Shown here piece by piece: positions 1 to 8,975 of a stretch of DNA of 64,000 bases. Made by a program: the position numbers and the translations under genes. This stretch comes from Alphaproteobacteria bacterium Ga0077535. Its GTDB lineage: Bacteria; Pseudomonadota; Alphaproteobacteria; Caulobacterales; Aquidulcibacteraceae. The stretch's first letter is position 1. Every line of letters starts with the position of its first letter. Below the pieces are notes generated by a model. That model saw nothing but the letters and a program-made list of their open reading frames with translations. It did no database searches and was not told where the DNA came from. Where the stretch lies: NCBI GenBank assembly GCA_001464425.1, contig LNEK01000018.1, positions 1-64,000 of the forward strand, written 5' to 3'.

Positions 1-468
1 AATGTGATGTGGCCGTTGACTGCTTTCACCGAAGAGAATGGCGCGACGCGCCTTTGGCCAGGCAGTCACACGGACGCGCTGGATCGCAGCATTGATCCAG
101 CGCGGTCGATCCCCGCGGAGATGCAGCCGGGGGATGCATTGGTCTTCCTTGGCGCGCTGACGCACGGCGCCGGCGAGAACCGGTCAAACGCGCCGCGCGA
201 CGGCATCATTGTCTCCTATTGTTTGGGTTGGCTAAAGCAGTACGAAAATCAATTCCTGGCTTACCCACCCGCCGTCGCGCGGTCTTTCCCAGAACCCCTG
301 CAGCGGCTCATCGGCTATCAGATGCACCGGCCCAATCTTGGCGGCTGGGAGGGGCAGGATCCGATCCAAGCGTTGGCGACGAACACCCCGACGCTTTGTC
401 CGCACGTGGACGCGTTGACGCCCGACATCGCGCGCCAGCTCAAGGCTCACTATGGCGAGGACGCCTGA
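1..468 (+). CDS. Phytanoyl-CoA dioxygenase (PhyH) family protein, 3' part
   Basis: The reading frame is open from the first base, so the gene starts before the window. Its last 155 or so codons resemble the C-terminal half of PhyH-type Fe(II)/2-oxoglutarate oxygenases. Near the start it reads FTEENGATRLWPGSH, the usual segment around the distal iron-binding His. It continues with PGDALVFLGALTHGAGEN and a later Arg that would hold 2-oxoglutarate. The substrate cannot be told. It overlaps the next gene by 17 bp, which suggests the two are co-transcribed. Confidence 0.8.
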   Translation, partial: NVMWPLTAFTEENGATRLWPGSHTDALDRSIDPARSIPAEMQPGDALVFLGALTHGAGENRSNAPRDGIIVSYCLGWLKQYENQFLAYPPAVARSFPEPLQRLIGYQMHRPNLGGWEGQDPIQALATNTPTLCPHVDALTPDIARQLKAHYGEDA

Positions 469-1072
469 CTCACCCATACCTGAACGCGCGTATCAGGAAA
501 TCAAGACTAGGGTCTTAGCCGGCCGCTTCAGGCTGCGTCAGCGACTGGACGCGAGCGCGATCGCGTCCGACCTCGGCGTATCAACAACGCCCGTGCGCGA
601 GGCTCTCTTGCGGCTGACTTCAGAACGGCTCGTGAGCTTTCGTCCCTCGCACGGCTTTGCTGTCGCCATGTGGAGCGAGAGCGGCCTGCGCGATCTTTAT
701 CGATGGCGGGGCGAACTCGCCGAGCTGGCGCTTGCGAATTTCGCTGCGGCGGCCCAACCGATAGTGGATGCCGCGGCGAGTTACCCTGACAAGGCCGCAG
801 ACCTATTGGCAGGGCTGGCAATCGCCGCACACACCGAACTCGTACACGCAGTGCGAAATGCCGATGATCGGCTGCACATGGCGCGGGTCGCTGAAGCCGA
901 AATCTGGCCAAACGTCGAGCAGGACCTCGCGCCCATCAGTAAGGCGATTTTGAGCGGCAACATCGCTCCGATCAGAAACGCACTTCGAAAGTATCACATG
1001 CGGCGTTGTATGAACGCCAAACGCATCCGCGACTGCGCCGCGCTGCTAGGGCTTTCCTCGAACGGCGCCTAG
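452..1072 (+). CDS. GntR family transcriptional regulator
   Basis: A 206-residue protein with an N-terminal winged helix typical of GntR regulators (residues about 8-75). It includes the stretch ending in TTPVREALLRLTSERLV, which is the recognition-helix signature of the family. The C-terminal part is helical and resembles an FCD-type ligand domain, though it is short for that class and I see no clear metal-binding set of residues. It overlaps the PhyH gene upstream and probably controls it. It stops about 100 bp before the lasso peptide precursors and has no evident link to them. Confidence 0.8.
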   Translation: MARTPDSPIPERAYQEIKTRVLAGRFRLRQRLDASAIASDLGVSTTPVREALLRLTSERLVSFRPSHGFAVAMWSESGLRDLYRWRGELAELALANFAAAAQPIVDAAASYPDKAADLLAGLAIAAHTELVHAVRNADDRLHMARVAEAEIWPNVEQDLAPISKAILSGNIAPIRNALRKYHMRRCMNAKRIRDCAALLGLSSNGA

Positions 1073-1084
1073 ACGCTTTCCGGC

Positions 1085-1110
1085 TTAATATTCATTCTTA
1101 TAAACTCTCT
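1085..1110 (+). promoter_or_regulatory. AT-rich putative promoter of the lasso peptide operon
   Basis: Between the GntR stop and the first precursor the sequence turns AT-rich against a GC-rich background and contains TATAAA at 1099-1104, a plausible -10 element. The matching -35 is weak. This is the only stretch in the gap that looks like a promoter. Confidence 0.3.
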
Positions 1111-1176
1111 TATTCACCTGGAGTGTCACACGCTCTCACCGGATCGAATGAACGATCCACCTCAATGGAGGAAGTT

Positions 1177-1296
1177 ATGCGTGAAGACCTCGAACAAGAC
1201 GAACTCATCGATCTGGGCGCCGCCAGCGAAGTCACGCGCGGCATCGTGCAGCGTTTCGCCGAAGAGTCGACGGGCCTGCCCGACTATCGCGACTGA
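1177..1296 (+). CDS. Lasso peptide precursor 1
   Basis: A 39-codon gene behind a strong ribosome binding site (GGAGG at 1167-1171). The peptide has an acidic leader of 21 residues with the motif IDLGAASEVT, then a core predicted as GIVQRFAEESTGLPDYRD. The leader ends in Thr-Arg, placing Thr at the -2 position where lasso maturases require it. The core starts with Gly and has Glu at positions 8 and 9, either of which could close the macrolactam ring. The neighbouring second precursor, B protein and cyclase make the assignment firm. The exact ring size is inferred. An upstream ATG at 1165 would overlap the ribosome binding site, so 1177 is preferred. Confidence 0.88.
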   Translation: MREDLEQDELIDLGAASEVTRGIVQRFAEESTGLPDYRD

Positions 1297-1324
1297 GTTC
1301 GCGCTCAACACGGGAGAGCCTGCA

Positions 1325-1450
1325 ATGGCTGAAGCAGTGCAAGACGTCCACGCGGACGTCATCGATCTCGGCGCCGTCAACGAAGTGACGCTGGGCATTC
1401 CAAAAGTCCCGTTCGAGGAATCGACGGGGCAGATGGATCATCGCGACTGA
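1325..1450 (+). CDS. Lasso peptide precursor 2
   Basis: A 41-codon gene 28 bp after precursor 1, with GGGAGAG just upstream of its ATG. The leader carries IDLGAVNEVT and ends in Thr-Leu. The predicted core is GIPKVPFEESTGQMDHRD. It has the same length (18) as the first core and shares Gly1-Ile2, Phe before or near Glu8-Glu9, the segment EESTG, and a tail ending in Asp, an aromatic or His, Arg, Asp. The differences lie in the ring (Pro, Lys, Val, Pro) and in the loop. It is a clear paralogue of precursor 1 and is probably matured by the same B and C proteins. Confidence 0.88.
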   Translation: MAEAVQDVHADVIDLGAVNEVTLGIPKVPFEESTGQMDHRD

Positions 1451-1459
1451 GATCCCGGC

Positions 1460-1484
1460 CGGCGCCGGAGGCCCTCCGGCGCCG
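1460..1484 (+). promoter_or_regulatory. GC-rich hairpin between precursor and enzyme genes
   Basis: An 11-bp perfect stem (arms 1460-1470 and 1474-1484, CGGCGCCGGAG and its complement) with a 3-base loop, directly after the second precursor stop. No T-run follows, so it is not a classic terminator. It could stabilise the 5' precursor mRNA or partly attenuate read-through, giving more substrate than enzyme, as is common in RiPP operons. Confidence 0.55.
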
Positions 1485-1509
1485 TGCTCAGCAAGCTAGT
1501 GGCGCGCAG

Positions 1510-2139
1510 ATGCAAAAGTATGTTCTCGCCCCTCATGTTCATGCCTCTGTCGATGGCGATTGGCTCATCTTCCTGGATCTAAAGTCAAATCGATACTTCG
1601 CCGTCAGCGCGGCGCAATCGGCGGCCATCGATGGTATTGCGAACGCGCGTCGCGACGAGACGGCCGTGGAAAGCGGAGCGCTTCAGAAGCTGGCGGCGCG
1701 AGGTGTGCTGACCGCTTCAAAGGACGCGCACCCTCCGCAAGAGCTGATTGGCCATTCCGGACGCATCAATGCGCCGACGATCATGCAGTTCGCGTGGGCA
1801 TCGCACTGGGCGTCCGCAACGGTGCGGCGAGGCGACATGTGGCGTGCGGCTCAACAGATCAGGTCATGGAAGCGGGCTTCCCGCCAGGACGTGGACGCAG
1901 GCCGCAAAGCCATCCTCCAATTCAATGAAATGCGGCCGTGGCTGCCAAAGCGCTACGTCTGCCTATTCGACGCACTTTGTCTCATTCGATTTCTCCTGTC
2001 GCGCGGCACCCATGCGACGCTTGTGATTGGCGTACGGGCACGGCCCTTTCTTGCCCATAGCTGGGTGGAGCTTGATGGCGCCATTGTCGATGACGGCGGC
2101 GAAGACTGCGCGTCTATGCAAGAGATCGTCCGGCTATGA
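1510..2139 (+). CDS. Lasso peptide B protein: fused leader-binding (PqqD-like) domain and transglutaminase-like protease
   Basis: A 209-residue protein. The N-terminal 75 or so residues form a PqqD-like recognition domain that should bind the precursor leader. The rest is the transglutaminase-fold cysteine protease that cuts the leader off. The catalytic set is visible as Cys151 (in RYVCLFDALC), His183 (in LAHSWVEL) and Asp194/195, with nearly the spacing known for McjB. The fused form is usual in Proteobacteria. It overlaps the cyclase by 4 bp (ATGA), so the two are translationally coupled. A 59-bp gap with a stable hairpin separates it from the precursors. Confidence 0.9.
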   Translation: MQKYVLAPHVHASVDGDWLIFLDLKSNRYFAVSAAQSAAIDGIANARRDETAVESGALQKLAARGVLTASKDAHPPQELIGHSGRINAPTIMQFAWASHWASATVRRGDMWRAAQQIRSWKRASRQDVDAGRKAILQFNEMRPWLPKRYVCLFDALCLIRFLLSRGTHATLVIGVRARPFLAHSWVELDGAIVDDGGEDCASMQEIVRL

Positions 2140-3986
2140 CCGCTCGTATGGTCGGTTTCCGCTGGCGCCCGACCGATCGAAACGGCGAACGCAAAGCGCG
2201 CATTGGCTTGGAAAGACTTGGCCCCAGTTTTTCCAAGGTGAGCGAGCGGCGCGGCGTTCTTATTGCGCTTGCCAACGCCGATCCAGATTCGCGAATCCTG
2301 CCGGACGACCTCGGCGTCGTGCTTGGTCCCCTATTTTTGTCCGGCGAAGAACGCGACGAGCCGGTAGCCTCAATAACATCCGCTGAGGCCTGGAAGCTGG
2401 CCGAAAGCGGCGGCGCACTTTTGGTTCAGAACTATTGGGGCGGCTATTGCGCTGTTTTGCATGACCACGGCCGCGATGAGCTGCACCTCTTGCGCGATCC
2501 CTGCGGCGCCAGCGCGCTCTACGTGCTCGACGCCGGTGAGTTCACCGTCTTTGCGAACGATGCGGAAGATCTGCTCGTCGTGGATCCCGAACTTGACGTC
2601 GACCAGACGATGCTTAGCGCCTTCCTCTGTCAACCTCGCTTGGTAACGACGCGCACGGGCTTGGCGAAGGTGCGTGAGGTGCTGCCTGGCGTCGCCCTAA
2701 CATTGATGCGGACTGGCCGGCGTCAAGCCTCGCTGTGGCAACCGTCCATACGAGAGCCGAAGCTTGACTTCGTCAACGGCCAATTAGCGCTTCGCCGCGC
2801 CGTTGGCCTCGTGGCGTCGGCGTGGGTCGGCTACAGCCAGCAGAGAGGGCCGATCGCGCTTCGGCTCTCCGGCGGGTTTGATTCAACGTTAGTCGCGTGC
2901 GCGCTTCACCACGCCGGCGCACACGACGTGATTTGCTTCAACGAATTTCCAGCCGATACGCCAGAGGGCGACGAGCGCGCATTCGCCCGCATCGCGGCCG
3001 AGACGTTGAATTTCTCGCTGAGCGAACTCGCCGCGCATCCCGACCATGTGTCCTATTCCGCCATTTTGGAAGCCCGTCTCAGCGCACGGCCTTCCTATAG
3101 TGAGTTCAGCTTCTCTGATTCCCTGCTGGGCGACGCGATCAACGCTGCGGGGGCGCATGTCGTCGCTTCGGGGCAGGGCGGCGATCAAGTGCTGCATCGC
3201 AGCCGCACGGCATCGATCGCGGCGGATGCCATGATGGACGGCTGCCCTCCGGCTGATCTTTGGCGTATCGCGCTCGACACCGCCCAGCTCATTCGCGCTC
3301 CGGTCTGGGATGTGTTCGCGGCCATAGCGGGCGCCGTCGCCCCGTGGCGGCAGTTTTCACCCTACAATAGCGTCTTCGACAACGTGCTTGCGTCCGAAGG
3401 ATCGCTTCCAGCAAGGGCGGAATGGGCGGCCCACCCATGGGCGAGCGCCATGCATAAGGCCACTCCAGCCAGAGCGCTGCGCATGGCGCATGTGGCCGAT
3501 CTCCACTTTTATCACCAGCGCTCCTCGTTGAGCGGTTTTATCGCCGCGCCGCTGCTCGCGTGTCAGCCGGTGGTCGAGTGCTGCCTGTCGATCCCACCTT
3601 ATGAAATGACCCAAGGAGGGCGTGAGCGAGCGCTGGCTCGGGCCGCGTTTGGCGACTTAGTTCCACGTATTATCCTGGAGCGGCGCCACAAGGGTGACAC
3701 CACCCGCTATCACCGCGCGGTGCTGGAACGGCAATTGCCTTTCATCCGTGAGATGCTGTGCGACGGTGAACTCGTGAAGTTCGGGCTATTGGCGCGCGCA
3801 CCGCTGGAGACCGCGCTTCGGCGCGATGTGGTGGTCGATGCGAAAACCAAAGCGCAGATTATGACCGCCTTCATTGCCGAACTGTGGCTCCGGCGCTTCC
3901 TCAAAACAAAAGCGGCGTGTGCGCTGGCTTTGCGGGCTGGAGCCGGCCCGTCGTCAGAGATAGGAAGCGAACTTCAATCGGGCTGA
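2136..3986 (+). CDS. Lasso peptide cyclase (C protein, asparagine synthetase-like)
   Basis: A 616-residue homologue of asparagine synthetase B. The N-terminal glutaminase-like half lacks an N-terminal catalytic Cys, as in other lasso cyclases. The synthetase half carries the ATP pyrophosphatase loop LRLSGGFDST (about residue 247). It is expected to adenylate the side chain of Glu8 or Glu9 of the core and form the isopeptide bond with Gly1. Its 3' end overlaps the convergent isopeptidase gene by 13 bp, so the two transcripts are antisense at their tails. No ABC transporter gene follows. Confidence 0.9.
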   Translation: MTARMVGFRWRPTDRNGERKARIGLERLGPSFSKVSERRGVLIALANADPDSRILPDDLGVVLGPLFLSGEERDEPVASITSAEAWKLAESGGALLVQNYWGGYCAVLHDHGRDELHLLRDPCGASALYVLDAGEFTVFANDAEDLLVVDPELDVDQTMLSAFLCQPRLVTTRTGLAKVREVLPGVALTLMRTGRRQASLWQPSIREPKLDFVNGQLALRRAVGLVASAWVGYSQQRGPIALRLSGGFDSTLVACALHHAGAHDVICFNEFPADTPEGDERAFARIAAETLNFSLSELAAHPDHVSYSAILEARLSARPSYSEFSFSDSLLGDAINAAGAHVVASGQGGDQVLHRSRTASIAADAMMDGCPPADLWRIALDTAQLIRAPVWDVFAAIAGAVAPWRQFSPYNSVFDNVLASEGSLPARAEWAAHPWASAMHKATPARALRMAHVADLHFYHQRSSLSGFIAAPLLACQPVVECCLSIPPYEMTQGGRERALARAAFGDLVPRIILERRHKGDTTRYHRAVLERQLPFIREMLCDGELVKFGLLARAPLETALRRDVVVDAKTKAQIMTAFIAELWLRRFLKTKAACALALRAGAGPSSEIGSELQSG

Positions 3987-5881
3987 AGCCATCGATCGAA
4001 CCAGTCCAGGGTCCGCTGCTGGGCGGCCAGTAGCTGTTGGGGCCGATATTTGAGGTGATAGGCGCCTGGATAGATGTAGGCTTCATACGGCGTTCCGTTT
4101 TCATGCAAACGCGCCAACAAGGGAAAGCCGCGCACAGCTTCGCTTTCACCCCAGTTGAACAGAATGGGCGTAGTGAGCCGCTCGGCGTTCAACGAAGCGC
4201 TGTTGTCGCGCCACCACTGTGTCCAAGGCGATCCTTCGACCCACGGCGAAGTGAGGCCAATGCGCGCGAGGCTGCGATCACGATATGCGGAGGCTTGGAG
4301 CGGCCAGCTTGCGGGATCGGTCGGGGGCGAGCCAACGACGGCCGCTCTGAAGGTGTTGGGCTCGTCCATCAGCATGGCGTAGACGGTCTCGGCGCCATCG
4401 GACAAACCGCTAATGCCAATGCGAGCCGGATCGGCGCCACGGGCAATGGCGCGGCGGATGAGAGCGTTGAGCGCCTCGCGCTTGGCGCGCCTTTCGGAAC
4501 CGTCGAGTTCGGTCTCGCGCTGAACCTCCGCGGCGGTCAGCCGCGCTGCGCGTAAGCGAAATTCCGGGCGCTCGACGCTGATGACGAAATAGCCGCGCGC
4601 TGAGAGCGGCAGGATCGGTGTCTCGTTACCGACGCCACCGCGCAGGAAACCGCGCGAGTGATATTGAACGACAACGGCGGAATAAGACCGGCCCCGGCGG
4701 TAGCGCAACGGATAGACGAGGTGTGCGTAGCTCTCATTGCCTTCGGCGTCGGTAAAGTCGAGCCGTTCTATGCGCGGGGCCGCAATCGTGCGAAAGCCGG
4801 GGTTAGGATCGAAGAGCGGCGTGAGCGCGCCGCTCGCAACGTCGATTGAAACCAAACGGCGCGGCGTCAGCGTGCTCTCCTGAAAGCAGACGAGGGCGGC
4901 GTGCCCGGGCGCGCAGGCAAAGAGGCGCTCTTCCGCCCGTCGTATCAAACGCACGGCGCCCAACACTGGTGACCACATGTAGAGGGCGTGTAACACGCGC
5001 CCATGGCCCTCGCGTCGGAGGAACAGCACTTGTTCGGCGTCGTCGCCTGACATGGGCCAAGCTGCATCTAGCGCGCCTGCGCATGCAGTGTCCATGCAAC
5101 GCTCGTCGCCCGGCGCGAAGAGACCGAGCGCGGGTTCTGCAGCCGTCGAAGTGGAATCGATCGCCCTGATGTAGGCGGGCGCCGGAGGCGCGCTGTCGTC
5201 AGCCGCACGCGTCAATCCGGACGGGGGGTCGTAGCTCCAAGTGCGCGCTCCGGCGGCTTCATCGGTGACACGGGCAAGGCCGTACGCCGCTCGAAAGTTC
5301 TCATCGACGCGAAAACCATGGCGTTCGTCCTCGAGCAATTGGGCGTGCGCCTGCTCGCGCGGCGTGGCGGTCTCGAACATCAGAACATCGCCGCTGAACC
5401 AAAGGCCGCGGATGTCGCCCTCGGCGTCGGTCACCTGGGCGTCATCACCCGTTCTCAAGTCGACACGGCGGATGTTCAACCGACCGTCGCGTTCGGCGGT
5501 GTAGTAGAGCGCCCCGCCATCAGGCGAAAAACGGGCGATGCGATCGACGCCCAGCCCGGACCGGTAGCCACCGTCGGTACGGAACACAAACCGGCCTGCA
5601 TCGGCGACGATGCGGGTGTGCCCGCTCGGGATATCAGTCAGCGCCAAGCGATAGGCATAGTTGTCTGCCTCGGGCAAGATTTCGCGTACGAAGAAGGCGG
5701 CATGAGTCTGGTCTGGCGATATCTCAAGCAATGGATCGACATCGCCCCCGATATCGCGAAGCAAGTAGATGTCCTCAAGCGTCACGGCACGACGCCACTC
5801 CGCCTGCGCCCCGGCCGGCGGCGACACGACAAGCGCGAAGCCGAGGATCATCGCCAATTGAAATCGCATCGTCGCGCTCAC
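3974..5881 (-). CDS. Lasso peptide isopeptidase (AtxE2-like, S9 family), secreted
   Basis: A 635-residue S9 serine peptidase with a signal peptide (residues 1-27, ending AGAQA). It has a beta-propeller-like N-terminal region followed by an alpha/beta hydrolase domain. The nucleophile is Ser494 in GLSDG. The acid is probably Glu581 in GESEAV rather than Asp, and the His is His609 in GAYHLKY. Glu as the acid is a mark of the isopeptidases that linearise lasso peptides by cutting the Gly1-Glu bond. It overlaps the TonB receptor gene by 4 bp (ATGA), so imported lasso peptide would meet this enzyme in the periplasm. A general dipeptidyl peptidase is the alternative, but the context argues against it. 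Confidence 0.88.
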   Translation of the reverse strand: MSATMRFQLAMILGFALVVSPPAGAQAEWRRAVTLEDIYLLRDIGGDVDPLLEISPDQTHAAFFVREILPEADNYAYRLALTDIPSGHTRIVADAGRFVFRTDGGYRSGLGVDRIARFSPDGGALYYTAERDGRLNIRRVDLRTGDDAQVTDAEGDIRGLWFSGDVLMFETATPREQAHAQLLEDERHGFRVDENFRAAYGLARVTDEAAGARTWSYDPPSGLTRAADDSAPPAPAYIRAIDSTSTAAEPALGLFAPGDERCMDTACAGALDAAWPMSGDDAEQVLFLRREGHGRVLHALYMWSPVLGAVRLIRRAEERLFACAPGHAALVCFQESTLTPRRLVSIDVASGALTPLFDPNPGFRTIAAPRIERLDFTDAEGNESYAHLVYPLRYRRGRSYSAVVVQYHSRGFLRGGVGNETPILPLSARGYFVISVERPEFRLRAARLTAAEVQRETELDGSERRAKREALNALIRRAIARGADPARIGISGLSDGAETVYAMLMDEPNTFRAAVVGSPPTDPASWPLQASAYRDRSLARIGLTSPWVEGSPWTQWWRDNSASLNAERLTTPILFNWGESEAVRGFPLLARLHENGTPYEAYIYPGAYHLKYRPQQLLAAQQRTLDWFDRWLQPD

Positions 5882-8800
5882 CAGCGCTGCCGCAATTCGA
5901 GCGAGATCACGCGGCCAAGCGGCGACGCGTTCGCGGCGTCGAATGCGAAGCCAGTCGGGTTGTTGGCGAAGGGCGGGTCTTCGTCAAAGACGTTATTCAC
6001 ATTAAACGCAACCACGAGGCCGCGCTCACCGTCGTCAAAGTCACGCGTGAGCCGGAAGTCAAAGGTCTGGAAGGAATCTATCTCCCGCGCGGGTAGGCTC
6101 AACGTGTCGCGATAAGCGTCCACGTAATTGAACGTGAGCGCGGCGCCCGTTTGCACGCCCTGCCAGGCTAAGGTGGCGCGGCCGCGAAGGTCTACCGGCC
6201 CATTCAAAGTGTTGAGCGCGCTCACTGGCGCCGCTCCCGGCGCCAACGTGGTCTCATACTGCAGCATGTTGCTGGCGGCCAAGGTCAGCGAGATTTGCCC
6301 AATGTCGGTCTCGAAAGCGTACGCCGCAGAGAGATCGATGCCGCGCACGCGCAGGGCCGATAGATTGACCAGGCGCCGGTCGACGATGACCTCAACGCCG
6401 TCAGCGGGCAGCACGCCGAATGGGGGCGGCCCCAGCGCCAGAAATTGGGCTATGAGCTCCGGCGAAGGATCGCGATAGATGATGCTTTCAAAGCCTGCAG
6501 GATTGCGCAGGATCGCAAACGTACCGCCCGCCGAAGTGATGCGGTCGGCAAAATCGATGTCGTAATAAGTCGCTGAGAGCGTAAAGCCCGCGCCGAGTTC
6601 GACGTCGAAGCCTGCGGTCCAGGTCTCCGCCTGTTCGGGACGAAGTTCGCGATTGGCGCCGGCGATAGCCAAGACCCCAGTCGAGCCGTTATCTGCGAGC
6701 GGGTCCTGTGCGGCGCTCGCCGTGAGATACGAGATCGCTGTTCCGCCCAACAATTGATCGAACAGAGGCCCCTTGAAGGATTGGCCCCAAGAGGCGCGGA
6801 GCGCGAAGGCTTCTGATAAAGCCCACCGCACGCCGACGCGGGGGGTGGTAGATGCGCCATAGTCGCTTGCATCCTCACGCCGGGCTGACGCCGACAGCGT
6901 CAGGGCATGTACAAGCGGCACGCCATTGTCGGATGAAATGAGAGGCAGGTATAGTTCGGCGAAAACAGCATCGACTGTGCGGGTGCCAGGATCTTGAACG
7001 AATTGATCGGCGACACCTGACGCGTGGTCTTCGAAACGCGAAATCGAAAAGCGTTCGCGGCGTTGCTCGACGCCGAAAGCGGCGCGGATCGGGCCGCCAG
7101 GCAAGGCCCAGAGCGGGCCATCCATGGTGGCGCCGTAACTCGTGACCCGGCCTTCGCTTTCGGTGGCGATGTCGAACGTTAGGCCCGCCAGCACTGCCGA
7201 ATTTGTGTTGGAGCCGTCTGCAAAGGGATTGAAGGCGGTGTTCAGATTGCCGCTGGCGAGCGACGCGGCAATGTTTGCGGAGTCGAAGAAGTTTTCATTG
7301 TCGATGGACTCGCGGCTTTGCGAGTGGGTGAGGGAAGCCGACAATGTCCAATCGTTCGGAAGCGCGATGTCGCCAGTAAATGCCGCCGAGTAAGCTTGCG
7401 ATCGGCTGATATTGCGGACCGGTCCCAAGTCGGGTCCGAAGAAGTACGCGATCGTAAGCGGTCCCTGGCCCAGGAATAAGTTGTTCAGCTGCCGATAGGC
7501 GTTGGTCTCCGGCACCACGATATTGGCGAAAAGTTGCTCGCGCTCGAGGTATGCCTCACGATCCGTTGCGATGAGATCGGCGCTGAGCGTAAGAACCGAA
7601 CTCACATCTTGCTGCGCGCTTACAAAGATCGAGTGGCTCGTCTGCTCCGGCAAGAGCCAGGCCCCCTCATTGAGTTCGTTGAGGTTGAGCACCCCGGGAA
7701 TGAGGTCAGCCGCAGTTAAAGACGTACCGTCTTGACCTTGCGGGATGGCGAGCGAAACCGGCGTCGCGCCGATACGAATGATGTTTCCCGGATTGGCGAG
7801 CGTACGCGAGAAGTTGGAGCCTTCGGGGCGGAAGTCGGAGCTTGCCAAGAAGTCGCGGTCGTCGATGTCGAGTTGGCGGCGATCGCGATAATCGTAAGCG
7901 GCGGTCAAGCGCCCGCTGTTCCAGTCGAAGCCGAACAATTGAGAGAAGCCTAGGCCCTCGGCGCCCCCTTGCGATGTGCCGGTGACATAGCCTCGCGTTT
8001 CGGCGCCCTCGAAGCTGTCGTTGAGGATGATGTTGACGACGCCCCCGACCGCATCCGAGCCATAGGTGGCCGAGGCCCCGTCGGCTAAAACTTCGATGCG
8101 CTCCACCGCCGCGAGCGGAATGATTGAGACATCCACGTAATTGCCGACCCCTGCGGGCGCGAGCCGGCGGCCGTTGACGAGGGTCAGTGTTGCGTCGGCG
8201 CCTAGGCCTCGCAAATCGATGGTCGAGCCGTAGGAAAAGTTGCTGCGCGCGTTGAGCGAGCCTTCCACCGTTCCTTCATTTTGGCTGCCAGCAAAATTTT
8301 GCGGCAAAGTTTGCAACGCGTCTTGCAGCGTCAAGCGCCCGGTGGCGTCCAGATCTTCGCGGCTGAGTTCGACCAAATTCGAACCGGCCGGCGCGGCGCC
8401 TCGGATGCGTGTGCCGGTGACAACGATCTCTTCGTCCGCCTCAACGTCGGGCGCCTCCGCGTTGGCGTTCGCTTCGGCGCGAACGCGCGTGTCAGCGTTC
8501 GCGCGGCCGGGCTGGGGGCTCTGATCTTGCTCCAGCGAAAGCGTATTAATGGGCGTAATCTCGCCCCGGACATTGGAGTTGGAAAGCAACTGAGACAGCG
8601 CTTCCTCGCGCGTGAAGCGGCCACGCACCGCTGGCGCGAATTGGCCAGCAAAACGGTCCGCTGGGACAAGTGTGCTCAGTCCGGATTGTTGCGCGTATAG
8701 TGCCAGGGCGCTGGAGAGCGGCTGAGCGGGGATGTTGTACTCAATCTGGATTTCCTCAGCGCGCGATGCGCTGCCGGTCTGCGCGCACGCGTCAGGCGCA

Positions 8801-8916
8801 AACGCAAATGGCGACACGCCCAGCAACAGTCCGGCAATCCGGTGCGAAACGCGCTCCGCGCGCTTGACGGTTTTGGTCAAGCTCACCTCCCCTTGGACCG
8901 CATGCTCGGTCTTCAA
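5878..8916 (-). CDS. TonB-dependent receptor with STN signalling domain (lasso peptide uptake candidate)
   Basis: A 1012-residue outer membrane receptor. After a signal peptide (to about residue 46) comes an STN domain (about 55-120, with IPAQPLSSALALYAQQSGLS) that contacts the periplasmic part of a FecR protein. A spacer rich in Ala, Asn and Glu leads to the TonB box (DEEIVVTGTRI), the plug and the barrel, ending in a C-terminal aromatic as expected for BAM recognition. It lies between fecR and the isopeptidase gene in one operon, so it probably imports the lasso peptide, possibly carrying a ligand, and signals its binding. Confidence 0.88.
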   Translation of the reverse strand: MKTEHAVQGEVSLTKTVKRAERVSHRIAGLLLGVSPFAFAPDACAQTGSASRAEEIQIEYNIPAQPLSSALALYAQQSGLSTLVPADRFAGQFAPAVRGRFTREEALSQLLSNSNVRGEITPINTLSLEQDQSPQPGRANADTRVRAEANANAEAPDVEADEEIVVTGTRIRGAAPAGSNLVELSREDLDATGRLTLQDALQTLPQNFAGSQNEGTVEGSLNARSNFSYGSTIDLRGLGADATLTLVNGRRLAPAGVGNYVDVSIIPLAAVERIEVLADGASATYGSDAVGGVVNIILNDSFEGAETRGYVTGTSQGGAEGLGFSQLFGFDWNSGRLTAAYDYRDRRQLDIDDRDFLASSDFRPEGSNFSRTLANPGNIIRIGATPVSLAIPQGQDGTSLTAADLIPGVLNLNELNEGAWLLPEQTSHSIFVSAQQDVSSVLTLSADLIATDREAYLEREQLFANIVVPETNAYRQLNNLFLGQGPLTIAYFFGPDLGPVRNISRSQAYSAAFTGDIALPNDWTLSASLTHSQSRESIDNENFFDSANIAASLASGNLNTAFNPFADGSNTNSAVLAGLTFDIATESEGRVTSYGATMDGPLWALPGGPIRAAFGVEQRRERFSISRFEDHASGVADQFVQDPGTRTVDAVFAELYLPLISSDNGVPLVHALTLSASARREDASDYGASTTPRVGVRWALSEAFALRASWGQSFKGPLFDQLLGGTAISYLTASAAQDPLADNGSTGVLAIAGANRELRPEQAETWTAGFDVELGAGFTLSATYYDIDFADRITSAGGTFAILRNPAGFESIIYRDPSPELIAQFLALGPPPFGVLPADGVEVIVDRRLVNLSALRVRGIDLSAAYAFETDIGQISLTLAASNMLQYETTLAPGAAPVSALNTLNGPVDLRGRATLAWQGVQTGAALTFNYVDAYRDTLSLPAREIDSFQTFDFRLTRDFDDGERGLVVAFNVNNVFDEDPPFANNPTGFAFDAANASPLGRVISLELRQRW

Positions 8917-8975
8917 GAAGGGGAGACGAACGGGCTTGGCAAAAACGACAACGACGGAGAAGTTTCCTCACGCGC

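Noticed and set aside
1006-1296. Longer reading of lasso precursor 1 starting upstream
   Set aside because: It would overlap the GntR gene and give a leader unlike the second precursor. The strong ribosome binding site sets the start at 1177.
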